Source: Stercorarius parasiticus
Taxonomy: Eukaryota > Chordata > Aves > Charadriiformes > Stercorariidae
Reading direction: 5' to 3'
Assembly: GCA_013396915.1 (NCBI GenBank)
Contig: VWZL01003435.1
Location: 59,944 to 123,943, forward strand
DNA: 64,000 nt
Shown here: one piece after another, positions 11,591-23,843 of the stretch
Layout: each line of letters starts with the position of its first letter
Position numbering within the stretch: the stretch's first letter is position 1
Position numbers and translations under genes: made by a program
The notes under the pieces: generated by a model
Told to the model about the DNA's origin: nothing
The model's database searches: none
What the model saw: only the letters and a program-made list of their open reading frames with translations

Positions 11591-12261
11591 CAAGTTACTG
11601 AGCTGCCAGGTGACAGAGCTATGGGAAGACGTGAGTAAACTTCACAAGTATCAGAGAAAATAAACAGGAGATAACTGGTTCTTCTTGGAAACCATGCAGG
11701 GGTAAGAGCCAGAGTCCTGCACTACAAGGGAGGAGAGACACAAAAGCCTCACTTAGGCGGGTGAAAGATGGAGTAGAATATCTGAGCATGCACAGAGTTG
11801 CAGAGCTGTAATCTAATTGGGAATAAGAGAGACCTGGTGAGACAAACTGCATGCCTAGAGTGCTGCAATGGATTGATACAGAATCTTTGGGAAGAGAAAG
11901 GAAAAGGACAGTGCCGTTACTACGACTGAGCAGCTCGAGTGCATGGAGCTTTGCTATAGAACAGGCTGTGTGAGCTCATATGGCAGTCAATTAGAGGAGA
12001 GGCCAGCTGGGATGCAATGGTGAACAGGCTATCCAGTCAAGAAGAGGAAGTGGAGGAAGCCTTTTTGTTGTTGTTTTTGACAGCTGGAAAAAACTTCGTG
12101 ATCATTGGTTCTGTTTTTTTCACTGGGGCAACGTTGTGGGGCACAGGCAATGCAGAAGCTTTCTTGAATGCACTGAGATTATATTTTGTTGTTGTAGGGG
12201 TTGAACAACCTGCCTAGGGGAGGTGCTCTGTTGCAAGGGAGGTTCTGATTACGTGTAAGAA
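11591..12261. other. Unassigned sequence between two CR1 pieces
   Basis: No clear feature is seen. It is flanked by oppositely oriented CR1 scraps. Parts at 12,200-12,250 have weak CR1-like wording (AACAACCTGCC...GGGAGGT), but not enough to extend either element. Confidence 0.4.
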
Positions 12262-12465
12262 AAAAACAAGTCTTCACAATGAGGGTTAGTTAAACATTAG
12301 GACAGAGGCTGGGAAAGGCTGATAAATCTCCATCCTTGGAGACACTAAAGATTTGCCTAAGTCTCTGAACAACCTAAGATAACTTTGAAATTGGCCCTAC
12401 TTTGATCGTGGGATTGGACTAGATGAACTCAATATGATCCTTCCAATGCAAATGGCTTTATGACT
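12262..12465 (+). mobile_element. CR1 LINE 3' end, old and diverged
   Basis: In plus orientation the order of landmarks matches the CR1 3' end: CTTCACAATGAGGGT (consensus CTTCACAGTGAGGGT), GGCTGGGAAAGGCTG, AATCTCCATCCTTGGAGACA, GATTGGACTAGATGAACTC and finally CCTTCCAATG. Many substitutions and small indels remove any reading frame. The terminal octamer is decayed. It points the opposite way to the fragment at 11,501, so the two are separate insertions. Confidence 0.75.
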
Positions 12466-13374
12466 TTTGTTATATTTGCCTATCTAGGAAGTTACCAGAA
12501 CAGGAAGCTGAAAAAGGTTACCCTGTTTAGTTTCCACTTCTGGGAAGATCTTCACAAAAAGAAATGTGGAGTATGTTTCGAGTTATATATGGTGTTTGCC
12601 TTTCAGGGTTGCAAACATTATCCTCTGTGTACATGGGAAGATGGGTGAATGACTTCCCTGTAGGGAGTCCTGTAGACTCTGTTTCTCAAGACTGCCACGA
12701 ATAAAATGAATACTGTTGAGTAATACTCCTTCTTTTATGGAGCTGTTGCTATGCTTAATTAAATATTTAAGGCTGAAATATTAAACAGCTGTATTTGTTT
12801 TATGGTTAGCATAATCTCAACAATTTCCATAGCACTTGAGTTTATTTATAGATAAATGTGTTTTGGTATGTATGATCCATAAGAACAGTTTAAAAAAAAA
12901 AGGCAACAAAATCTCAGTACAAGAGTTTATGTATAACCCAGCCTTAGTCATATTAGCTCAGGCACTGACACTTCCAGACAATCAGCTACAGTCTTCTTGC
13001 TATTTTTTAAGTACCTTAATTTTGCCAGTCTATGGCAATAGTCTCAGCTGTATATTGTATGAAAGAGATGGAGCTTGGTCTCATCTTTGGCAAAATATAT
13101 CAGTGCCATTTAAGGGCTTGGGTAATAGTTTTCAAGAAAGGCTTTCAGATGGCATACCTGAGAGTTGCTACCTGGCTGCTGTAAATTTTCCTGAAGAAAT
13201 GGGCAGCATAAAAAAGGCTTATAAATATCTTTGCTTTGTCATCCAGTTAGACTGATACACAATGCCTGCTACTACGATACAAAAGGCTGACCATCCTTTC
13301 CCGTTTTGGTCATCTGGCCTTCAATGTGGCCTTGCTGTTAGCATACTGCCTACTAAGTAAAGGTGTGTGCTGAG

Positions 13375-13398
13375 GAAGCTTAACAGAAGTTAAGCTTC
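13375..13398. repeat. Perfect 10-bp hairpin
   Basis: GAAGCTTAAC at 13375-13384 pairs with GTTAAGCTTC at 13389-13398 around the loop AGAA. There is no following T run, and the sequence beyond the stem is not complementary. Confidence 0.7.
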
Positions 13399-14507
13399 GG
13401 AATTCATTGCTTGAGGTCCAAGCTGTTTATGTAAAGATATGGTCAGACTTTCTGAAGGAATTTGTTTCCTGATAAATTTGCAGATTTGGTAAAACCCAAT
13501 GAAGCAGTAAAAGGTAATCTGAACCATGAAGTGTCATAAAATTTCTCACCTTGAATAGCTTGCTGATCCACCGTAATCATGGCAGAGCTAGGATTCATTT
13601 CAACTTCAGACCTGGTTGAATTGGTTCATCCTGTCTGGTTATGAACTTCAGCAGTCTTGAAATTATTTTGAGTTTTGTGGCTGAGCATTTTCAGTGGTTC
13701 ATCTGAAGCACACCTTACCTACGCTGTAACAAACTTAGTTTTGTAAGAAGTGAACCTGAAGACAAGTTCTGTAGCAAATTGCAGAATTTTTGACATTCAG
13801 GTTAGAGTTGCAAGGTCTCTGCTGCAAAATGAGCAGGCTTTGTTTAAACATCTGCAAACCATAACACCTGGGGTTTCAGTGCATGCTCAATTACATATCT
13901 GACAGCTTATATTTTGAAGTGTTACAATTTACAAATTTGAGGAGAGGGGAACTCTTTTATTTGAGCATCAGAAAGCAATGGGAGTACTTTAGTTTCTTCA
14001 TTGATAAAACAACCCATAGCACTGCTTAGATTTGCTAGCTCTGTAGCTAGGTTACCCTCTTAAGATAGGACTGCCTCTTACAGAGCAGGAAAACACACCT
14101 GGTGTTCCCAGTTGGTATATATGACGTGTATATGTAGGAGTTAAAGTTCCAGTGTGTTCTGCTAGAAAATACCCTTTTTGCAGATAATTCAACTAGCCAT
14201 GAACAAAGAGTTGGACTTTCTCCCACCCCTTTGAGTTTGTTAACAGTTCTGAGCGTATGTCATTTGCTTGCAGTTTGAGCAGAAGTTCTATCCTGCCCCT
14301 GAGAATTCTTTTTTTAAGAACATTCCTTAATAAAATTCCAGGTATCTCGTGACACGTGTCATCTGGGATAATTTCATCTGAAACTATTATAAATTTCACT
14401 TGATTTTGGTCTGAGTTATACTAATATATTCCAGAGACTTAGAAACTACTGCCTAAATAAAAAAAAAAACAAATCTGAAAGCAGCATTCAGACATACTGT
14501 ACTTGTC

Positions 14508-14675
14508 CTGCTTTTTTTTCTTTCATGTGTTTTTGTGGGTTTTTTTTGTAGTTTTGTTTGTTTTGTCTTTTTGTTTTTTGCTTTTTTTAATGCTTAATTT
14601 TTTTTTCCATCAGAATGCTCTATATTTTTTGTTTCTCTTCTCAGTGTTAAGACTTTTTTTTTTTTTTTTTTTTTT
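14508..14675. repeat. T-rich low-complexity island
   Basis: About 170 bases are dominated by T with scattered G, including TTTTG-type repeats around 14,550-14,585 and an uninterrupted run of 22 T at 14,654-14,675. This is low-complexity sequence with no element attached that I can recognise. Homopolymers of this length are prone to sequencing error. Confidence 0.85.
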
Positions 14676-15180
14676 AGGGTAAGATGCACTTATTTAAGGC
14701 TGGCTACTGAACTATTTGGATTTTTTGGCTTTGGATTATGATTTCATGAATACTACACTTATACAAACCTGTAATACTAGATTCAGTATGGCAATAGTCA
14801 CCAATGGAGAGAACTGTGTTGCTCTGGAGACAGTCTTCCTGTCTTTTTTTCCTTTTTATACTACCTCTTTAAATGAGATGTTGCATTTCAGATGATGAAT
14901 GTGGTAAAATGTTTCTTTGTGTATTCCCCTAGTTAATGAAATAAATAAGATCGAGGAAGTCAGTGCATTTCTCAGCAAAGACTCATCTTTTTTTTATTCC
15001 GCTGTATTAGTTGGAATGTGTTTTTGGTTTTAATACTGCATCAGACGGCTGTTATATCTACCTTTTCTATCTTTTACCTGTCTTTAAATAAAGCAAGCCA
15101 AGGGTGTGGTTATCATGAGGATCTACCTCTGGAATAGTGTCATAAATGAGGTCTCAATAGCAAGTTGGAAATGCTGATGA

Positions 15181-15267
15181 TTTATGGCTTTCTACAACAC
15201 TCATTAGGCATACACATCAATGTGTAACATCCCATAAATTATATTACATGCTGTAAAAAGCCATAAA
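15181..15267. promoter_or_regulatory. Cluster of GCCATAAA (CDX/posterior HOX type) sites
   Basis: GCCATAAA occurs twice exactly, on the minus strand at 15181-15188 and on the plus strand at 15260-15267. A close relative, CCCATAAA, lies at 15231-15238. The GYMATAAA pattern is the known preference of CDX and posterior HOX proteins. Three sites within 87 bases in otherwise unique DNA could mark an enhancer, but AT-rich DNA produces such motifs easily. No conservation data are available here. Confidence 0.25.
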
Positions 15268-16232
15268 TTGTCATTTTCGGTGTGAGTTATTACCATTAAA
15301 GACTTTTGTTCCCGGCTGCTAGTGTAAGTTTCTATGGCTTCCTCACCAGTTCCCTGACTAATGATTTCAGCAACTGCAGGAAGGAGACTAAGAGATACAG
15401 TGGCTGATTAGGTAGCACAAATGCCTTAAAGCTGTTAAGTCAGAGGTTAAACTACTTTATAGAGAAAATATGATCTACCCGCCTGGTAACATCCTTAACA
15501 TTGAGCATTTCTGAATATGATTCAGACCAACTGTATTATTTTTCTTCACTGTTGTTAATACCTGCCTACTGAAAACGAGAAATGCTTTTAAAATAATGAT
15601 ACCAGTTTGTACTGAGTAGTCAGCTGCAGTAGAATGACGACAAGCTAAATCCTGTGGAGCAATTCAGTCTCTCCTGTTGATCAACCCATCGCAGAATTTG
15701 CAGCAGTACCTCAGAGGAAATATTGCAAATATTGCTACAGTACACTGTAGTAAATCATAGTATTTTTCAGTGATGAGCCATCAAAACACTGGGTTGGGTG
15801 TCTTACTCTGTATTACAAGTCAACTTGAACAGAGCTAAATAAGGAGAGGGAATTTTTTTTTTTTCTTTTTTTTAATGCAGCACTGCTGTGATATTTGGCT
15901 TCAGGGAAGGTACTGCTTTCCTCCAAGTTGTAGCCGTTACCATTTCCAACTCCATGTAGAGGTTCATGCAGGAGGAAGACAAGAAATAAGGTATCAAAAT
16001 TTACTTAACTTCTAATTTTAGATACCTTTGGGGATACTTTGTTTGAAAAATGAGTTCTACCCTTCAGGCTGCCGGCTATAAAGTGTCATTATGAAAACTA
16101 GACACTGTAGCTTGCAAATGCAATGCAAAACCAAGACAATTTATCATGGCTTTTCCAAGAAGTTCCTCCTGACAAGTCTGTCTTTTTCCCTGGAACGCTT
16201 GTGTGTACCTTGGCTTTTAGGGAGATGTTTCT

Positions 16233-16792
16233 TGGCCAGCAGGTCGAGGGAGGTGATTCTGCCCCTCTGCTCTGCTCTCGTGAGATCCCACCTGGAGTAC
16301 TGCATCCAGCTCTGGAGTCCTCAGCACAAGAGGGACATGGACCTGTTGGAGTGGGGCCAGAGGAGGCCATGAAGATGCTGGGAGGGCTGGAGCCCTTCTA
16401 CTGTGAGGACAGGCTGAGAGAGTTGGGGGGGGTTCAGCCTGGAGAAGAGAAGGCTCCAGGGAGACGTTAGAGCCCCTTCCAGTCCCTAATGGGGCTCCAG
16501 GAAAGCTGGAGAGGGACTCTGGATCAGGGAGGGGAGCCATGGGAGGAGGGGGAATGGTTTTAAACTGGAAGAGGGGAGATTTAGATGAGATGTCAGGAAG
16601 AAATTCTTTGCTGTGAGGGTGGTGAGCCCCTGGCCCAGGTTGCCCAGAGAAGCTGTGGCTGCCCCATCCCTGGAGGTGTCCAAGGCCAGGCTGGACGGGG
16701 CTTGGAGCAACGTGGTCTGGTGGGAGGTGTCCCTGCCCAGGGCAGGGGGGTGGGACCGGGTGATCTTTAAGGTCCCTTCCATTCTATGATCC
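16233..16792 (+). mobile_element. CR1 LINE, 5'-truncated 3' end
   Basis: This is the clearest CR1 in the window. It starts inside ORF2 at GGCCAGCAGGTCGAGGGAGG, which encodes the C-terminal part of the ORF2 protein, and runs to the 3' terminus ATTCTATGAT at 16,781-16,790. Landmarks in order are CACCTGGAGTACTGCATCCA, GACAGGCTGAGAGAGTTGG, CAGCCTGGAGAAGAGAAGGC, GGTTTTAAACTGGAAGAG, TGAGGGTGGTGAG and GATCTTTAAGGTCCCTTCC. The protein frame [19 protein letters not shown] is readable at first but is broken by indels (for example the G run at 16,426-16,432). 5' truncation is the norm for CR1. It is inactive. Confidence 0.95.
16740..16760 (+). other. G-quadruplex motif in CR1 3' region
   Basis: Four G runs with loops of 2, 1 and 3 bases occur on the plus strand: GGG at 16740-16742, GGGGGG at 16745-16750, GGG at 16752-16754 and GGG at 16758-16760. 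This meets the usual G3+N1-7 rule. Related CR1 copies typically read GGGGGGTTGGA here, so the later runs appear to be gained by substitution in this copy or subfamily. Confidence 0.65.
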
Positions 16793-17064
16793 TTTGCCAC
16801 ACCTTCACTAAACCTTGGTGTCGTGAGTATCTTTCCTCATCCAGCTTCTTCCAGTTCAGGGTAGTGAAAAGAGACACAGACATCTCTCTAAAAATCATCT
16901 TGGTAATCTTGTTTTAGGCATGGTGAAAAAGATAATTCTGATAAAAAAATGAATTTTAACAATTTGCTAGCCATTTCTGTTGGGTTATAAGAGAAGAGCT
17001 TTTTGTATCCTTCCATCCCCCACCCCTCGCCCTGCCAACTAGAGAAAATTTCTGGCTAAATCAT

Positions 17065-17078
17065 GCCCTCTAGTGAGT
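17065..17078 (-). promoter_or_regulatory. Weak CTCF-like site
   Basis: The minus strand reads TCACTAGAGGGC, one base away from the CTCF core CCACTAGAGGGC. It is a motif match only. The companion site at 37,954 is better. Confidence 0.2.
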
Positions 17079-19279
17079 CAGTTTGGTGGGATTAAAATTA
17101 CAAAACTGTATTGTAATTTAGGTGAATTTTTTTTTCCCCTTTTCTTTCTGGTGTAGCTTGGAGAATTAATCACACATATGAATAGCTAATTTATACCTTT
17201 TGCTAGGTGAGAGAAAGGTCAGTAGTTTAGTATTTGTAATGTATTCCTAAAGCTGCCACACTTTCATATCATAACCATGCAGGAAAAGGAAGCAGTGCTA
17301 TTTGTACTTTGTAATCCTTCTGTAGCACTAATTTGAGAGCTGTCAGTTGCAAGGATAACCCTCAATGGCAATACTAGGCTAGAAAAGAGAAGACTGATTA
17401 TGACCGAATTCTTGTTTATTTTTTAAAATAGATCTATAGTGTATCTAATTGCTTTACGTGGAAAAGAGCCAGAGAGCACCAAGAAATTAAAAAATAAAAA
17501 ATAAAGTTACCTGAAGTAAATACATAAGCCGAATAAAGTAACTGTTGACTTAAATTCAGGAATATCTCTTAAAGCGAGGAGTGATGAACTGCTTTTTGCT
17601 GACTATTGATTCTAACCATTGTTTGAATCAGCTTGAGGACTGCAATATATTGTGGTTTGGTGATGTCAGGATAAATCATATGATGTTTAAAAATGTTAAT
17701 ACATTTTATATATTCAATTATGTTTCTAATTTTATAATAATGGAAACAGTGTTTGCACAGTATGAAAACAATATGCTTGGCATTGTCCAGTTCATTGAGA
17801 TTCATTGCAAAAGCAGATCTTGTGCCATAATATTCTCTCTCACTTCAGAGTGTATCAACAAGAGTTTCATAACCAAATACTGTGTGATACATCCCAAATA
17901 GGAATTGTGGGTGAATGGAAAGAAGTGCTTTGTTCAATTTGTATTTCATGAAATAGGCATCTTTTCTGAAGAACTTTGAGGGTCTAAGCCTATTGAATTA
18001 TTTTGACACCGTTAAGAAATGGAATTTATTCATATGCTGAAATTTTTTTATGCGTCCAAACCCAACTTTCATTATATTCCTCAATTATTACATTAAAAGG
18101 TTATGTAAGAAAATATTTTTATTGTTATAGGAACTGGATCTCAAATGAGTTTTAATGCTGTACTTGATTTGCATTGAGTATGGTTTTTTTTATTCTGCAA
18201 TTTTGAAGTTTTTGTGAATATCTGATATGTTCAGTTTGGCTGAGAAACTTTGCTTGTCATGCACTTTAATGTTGTTTCAAAATAGTTGTTTGGTGGTTTG
18301 CCTTTTTTTTCTTTTTTTTTTTTTTAAATCAGTGCTTTGGCATTTTGAAAGTAAAACATTTTGTCTTCTTCCTGGTGATTTTTTTTGGCTGGCAAGGAAG
18401 GATCATATCTTGCAAAACATCTAGACTTCTAGAATAATTTATTTTTGATGAGTTCAAGAGCTGATCTTTATCTCATTAAGATATCTTATGCATAGGAATT
18501 CACATGTCAAATGATATATTAAATGAGTTTGCTGCTGACAGCTAGACCTTGTCCAGTCCAGGTTTTGATGTCATCATTTTCTTGAGAAACATTTTAGTGA
18601 TGCTGTGTGGAAGCTTTGCTTTATTAATGGCGTAGAAAGTAGTACTCTTGGGTAGAGTAAAACCTTACAAAGCTTTGAACAAAGCCTTCCACCTACAGAA
18701 GAGGCTAAGCAGCCTCTTAACATGGTTACATGGACATGTCTCAAGATGCTGTGATTCAGCATGGCTGACCTGCCTGTGAAACTCATAAAGATGTTGCTGT
18801 AGCTGTTCAGGTAAAACATCGAGACCAAGACAGTTATTTCTGTGGCCAGCATTACATTGTGTGCAACCTTAGACCCAGGCTGTTTGCATGCAGTGTGCTG
18901 CCCGGTGCCTGGTGTGGTGATCTCTGACCCTGTTGTATAGGGTGACTGTTGAACCCTTAAATTTTTAAACAAAAGGTTTTTCTAAACAAAAATATAGAGA
19001 GTAATTTTTTGATTCCCACTTAGGCTGCATGCCTGAATGTCAGTGTAAACTCTGAAATCAACCTTTTGTTCATACTGAGAGAGAAGAAAATGTTCTGTGA
19101 AACATCTCACTATCTGCTATTATATTAGAATTTGGGGCTTGTGGCCTGCAACGTGGGTATTGACTTTGGGTGTCACTATGCTCTTTTTAGCTAAGGATCT
19201 TGTGCTGAAGGATGTTACGTATTTGGTTCTGCCATCAAGTTTGATTTGTGGAAGGGAGAAGACAGAGTACTTGTTTTAG

Positions 19280-19300
19280 AACAACTTTTTTAAAGTTGTT
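19280..19300. repeat. 9-bp hairpin
   Basis: AACAACTTT at 19280-19288 pairs with AAAGTTGTT at 19292-19300 around TTT and is followed directly by a T run (19,301-19,305). It resembles a terminator-like shape, but this is eukaryotic DNA and no Pol III gene was seen upstream. Confidence 0.6.
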
Positions 19301-22300
19301 TTTTTGACATGAAAATCCTGCATGTTGTTTATCTACTGACTGAGATAATCATTACCCAAGTTACACCAGCAACATGGTTGCAAGCTTTGTGCAAAATAGG
19401 TTTTTTTAACCTTTCTTCTGAGATTATTGGAGAAGCAAAATTAGAAATGTAGACTATGCAATCTAATAGTTGAATTTAAGGATACTGTAATGATATCTGA
19501 CTGCAATTAGGATTTGAAGACTAGCAGGTGTGGAACTTTCTCACCTGTGACAGTGCCTCTGTATATCCTGGGTGAAATTACTGCATCATGTCATACAAAC
19601 TTCATAGCCGGTGGGAGATGAACTCTAAGAGTTTGCAAGACCATCCATAATTAGTAAATGTGTGATGACTGAAAGAGTCAAGTCGCTAATACGCACCAGA
19701 TTATTCCAAGTTAGCATTAGGCCAAGTTTAAGAAAAAAAGCATACATCTGTTAATCGTCAGTAAAGCTTATGCAGTTTATACTAGGAAGCTTTACATGCA
19801 AGCAAAGGACAGAACTGCTAAGTAAGTAGGGTATTTTGAGTGATAACTTCTGTTTTGGGGACCATGCTCAAGGGACTTTATTATACTGTCCTAAGCAGAA
19901 CTTCTGCCTTCTCTCCTGGTTCTTATTCACTGTGATTCCAACTGTGCCAGTATGCTCAAGGTCTGTTTTTCAGTAACAGATGTGTTCTTCCACTCTCGCA
20001 CAAAGTAACTGCAGCTGATACTTAATCATAAATATCTCCAAGAAGGTATTTTTAAATTAAAGTTATATAAATTACTTCAAAATTATCACAGGCTTGAAAT
20101 ATACACACTGCATTTATTTGTTTTGAATTGATGAATTGTTTATGGAGCACATGCATACATATCCTTTTGTTCGAAAATGAACGGGTAGAAAAATTTGGAA
20201 ACACTGGCTGAAAAAGTTCTTTCCATTTCTAGCTTGCCTTTCCCTAGCTATTAGTCAGCTGTGTGTATAAGAGCTCTGTCTGAATGAAAATAAATCAGTT
20301 GTGCTAGCTGTTAAAACTAGCTTGATTGTTGTCTTCCAGTTGCAAGGATATTGCAAACCTTTCTCCTTCCGGTGGCTAAAAACCTCTTTCTTATTTCTAG
20401 CCTAAATTTATTTATGGTCACTGTTTGTCTGTCTGACGTAAGACCTCGTGAGGTCTTTTACTGAAATACCCAAAACTAAAATACATAATAAAAACCAATA
20501 TTTGCTCTTCAGAAGAATTTTTAAGAGCCCAGTGAGAAATAATATATGGCAGGAAGTGTGGTAATGTCTTGAGTTGGAAGAGGAGAGCTCTATTTGCGTA
20601 ACAAACCCATTCTTATTTTCTCTTCCCTCTCGGGTGTTTAGCAGTAATTTCTAATCACTAGGAGGATCTATTATTGGGGTTTTGGTTTTTTATGAAAATA
20701 TTCAGTGTCTTTTTGTGTTAGTTCCTATCCAGTATTTCAGAACAGGCTACGTTATATGTCAGTGTTAGAATATCGCTGACCCATGCTACCAAATCCCACC
20801 AGGTGAATAATACCTGCCTCTGTGGAACATTTTATTGGAAAAGGTCTGGTAGTCTATACACATAATGGACTTCTGAAGACATCGCAGTGTCCTTAAGTAA
20901 AATTTTGTAGTATCTGTAATAGGGTCAGTAATTATTCTACTTAACCAAATAAAACAGTGGTTTTGCTGAATTAGCTTAGAATTAACATAAATGACAACAA
21001 TATGTTGTATCAAAGTTGATTAATTTTCTCATGCCCATAAAAGAAATTGCTGCTAAAACTATTAAATCATTCTCCACTCTACGTAGGTCTTCCTGAACTC
21101 AGACATTGGCAAGTAAAACCCTTTAGTGAAAATATTATAATGTCCAAATTCTTTGCTGACTAAGGGCAGTAGTTGCATCAAAATGAGATTTGGTCCAGAT
21201 TCCTTTATCTGGGCCAGATTTGGTGTCACGCTTTGTAAATGCATTGTATGGTGGGTAGATGAAAGTAATCACTTGTGCAGTATAACATTATGTAAAAGTA
21301 GGAATGTGGAGAAGGAAATTCCATTCACAGCCAGTTACATATAATATGTCCTGAAGCAATTCTGGCTTTGTCTTTGCAAATTGGCTTTTAATTTGCTTCC
21401 CTATGAAAAGTAGTTGATACCAGGTTTTCAAACTGGTATTCCTCCTTTTTAAATGTCTGAAATGAAGAACTAAATCTTATTTCATGTTTAGACTTTGCTC
21501 TCATTCTGCGTTCAAGCTCAAAGGTTGGTTATGGATATAGATTTTGTCCTGTTGTCCTTCCTCAACTGGAAACACTTGCCGCAAAGGGCTCTTAGGGGTT
21601 TGAGGTATTCCAGTTGTCATTCTGCTCCTCCAGACGAGACTGCAGTGAGGACAATGTGTCATTACTACTTGCTGTGGAACGAGTATTTTCATCTGGTAGC
21701 TCAGTGGAAACTAGAAACTGATGATCTTGTGCAGGTGTAGATTTTTTTTTTTAGGTTACATGAAAAAAATTGCAGCCTGGTGTGAAAACTCGGCTGCTAA
21801 ATTTATGAAACACTTACTGATATCCCAGAGGATCTTCTGAAACTGTTAGTGCTGAACACTATCAAGGCTACCCAAAATAATGTTTTACTAGAGACTCTTG
21901 AAATTTCTCTGGCTCTGCAACAGTAAGTAGAAGTTAAAACCAGGAACCACATAGTGCAAATCCATTGCTACTACAGAATGTAATAAAATTTTGTGCTGAG
22001 ACAATGAGTTCTCTTTAAGAAACGTGAGTAGAATATTGTTGATTTCTAAGGAAGCCTTTTATAGAAAGGATACTGATAGTGGGGAGCAATAGTACTTCGA
22101 GGTAATGTTATTTTATTTTTTCTTCCTGTGTAACAATTGACATGTGACTTCAAGTAGACAGTTAAGTGAGTATTGTGAATCGTTTAATCTATTCATAAAT
22201 CTATGGCTGTTTGTCACACCACTCTGACAATAGCTTGCAGTTGTGTTTTCCTCCATCAGATAGCATCCTAACATCTCCTGAAATTTGCAGTCTTCCTCCA

Positions 22301-23566
22301 CTTCCAGCTGTTAAACCCGTGCTGCTTCATGAATGAGAGCCAGCCACCCCGATAGCTTTGTGCACTCAAAGTAGAGAGCGGTGGTGCCGCTGGAAAAAGT
22401 CTGCCAGTAGTAGCCACTTCTCTTCCTAATTTCCCCCCCTCAGATATCGCAACAGTTTAAAGGCCATTGGATATAGGTATAACTAAATCGGTATGCATCT
22501 TGTGAACTAGCATGGGTAAACTCTGAAATGAAATGCAGTGGAGGAGAGTTACTGCTGCCATGTTCTCCCAAACGTGGTTCCACTGACAGTGTAAAATGTC
22601 TGTGAGAGGTTCTTCTTTATCCCAGCATCTTCTTTACAAAAATACCTTATATGTTTGTTCTTGATGAAGACTTCTTGTTAGTTTTCTTTCAATGTATTGG
22701 TATTTGTTGTTATTACAAAAATTAAATTCACGCAAAACCACCTGTATGATTGCTGCCATTTTCAAAATACTCATGGTTGTAAAATTCTGAGGTAATATAT
22801 TTGTGGAATTAATAACGAATGTTGTGGCTAGTATGACTTTAAGGATTAGCATTGTACAGAAAAGCTGTGAAGCTGTGCAATTACTGGAGCACTTTGTGTC
22901 TCTGCCAATCAGCAAGTAATTAAGGAAAAAAAGTTGGTGGACATGCTTCAAGGGAATAACAAGGTTGACAAGAGCGCTTCAGCAAGGTAATTTGGTAACA
23001 AAATGCTGCATGGCAGACCTTTGATTCTTCTTTTGACCTCCATGTAGCAGGTTTGAGAGAATCAAAATAAATCTCAGAACAGCAGCTAAGGGATTAAAAA
23101 AAGTAGATAGTTCATGTGAGGAGACAGTCCAAATGCTGCAAGTAGCAAAGATTACTGGGAAGAGAAACAAAAAAATAGTGGACATGCTTAAGGCGTTGTG
23201 GAAATACTGTTGATAAAATAGTTCCCACTGGCCAGACAGAATCAGCTTTTTGAATACGGTAGGTGAAACTTACTGACTCATTCTGAATAAATACTTCACA
23301 GTGGATAATGTACTCAGTGGAAGCAATTTTTTCTTGAAAATACTTAATGGCATATTGCAGTTACCTCAAATGTATTAGTTTTAAATGATTAGTAGAATGA
23401 TATTGAAGAATGATTTTTAGATTATAAATGGTTTATGAATATTTAATACTGAGAATTCAGATTTTTACAGACCAGGGGTGTGACATGGTAGAATTTGCAT
23501 AAAAAAACCCTTCTGGGTTGCCTACTTTAGCAAAAGTGAAAAATAGGTTAGTGATATGATAGTACT

Positions 23567-23614
23567 AAAAAAAAAAAAAAAGAAAGAAAAAAAAAGAAAG
23601 AAAAAAAAGAAAAT
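23567..23614. repeat. A-rich AAAG microsatellite
   Basis: A run of about 15 A passes into repeated AAAG and longer A units over 48 bases. It is purely purine on the plus strand and is a low-complexity tract. Confidence 0.9.
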
Positions 23615-23816
23615 ATAGGTTTTCATCAGCATTCCATCCCAGGCAGCAGAATTTTATGCACAATGTTCTGAAGAGTGGGAGCAGATGTGGAAAGTAGATC
23701 AGCCATAATCAAATCTTATTAATGAACATGTAAAATTCACCCCATTGGCGAACTGATAGTGAAACATTTTATCGCTCTCACTTCTACAGGCTGGAACTTG
23801 TAAAGCAGCCTCTACT

Positions 23817-23843
23817 TTCCATCTACATGGAAAATAGATGGAA
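23817..23843. repeat. 9-bp hairpin
   Basis: TTCCATCTA at 23817-23825 is perfectly complementary to TAGATGGAA at 23835-23843, with a nine-base loop CATGGAAAA. No function is evident. Confidence 0.6.

Larger units (their letters stand above)
12466..16232. other. Unique non-coding DNA with T-rich island
   Basis: No gene or mobile element is recognised. An open frame at 12,836-13,255 (about 139 codons from a TTG) has no recognisable family and no ATG at its start. A perfect 10-bp hairpin lies at 13,375-13,398, a T-rich island at 14,508-14,675 and a cluster of GCCATAAA sites at 15,181-15,267. Confidence 0.6.

Noticed and set aside
12836..13255. 139-codon plus-strand open frame
   Set aside because: It starts at TTG, has no recognisable domain, and is within the length expected by chance over both strands of 64 kb.
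18574..18972. 132-codon minus-strand open frame
   Set aside because: No family recognised, no splice or promoter context, and length near chance expectation.
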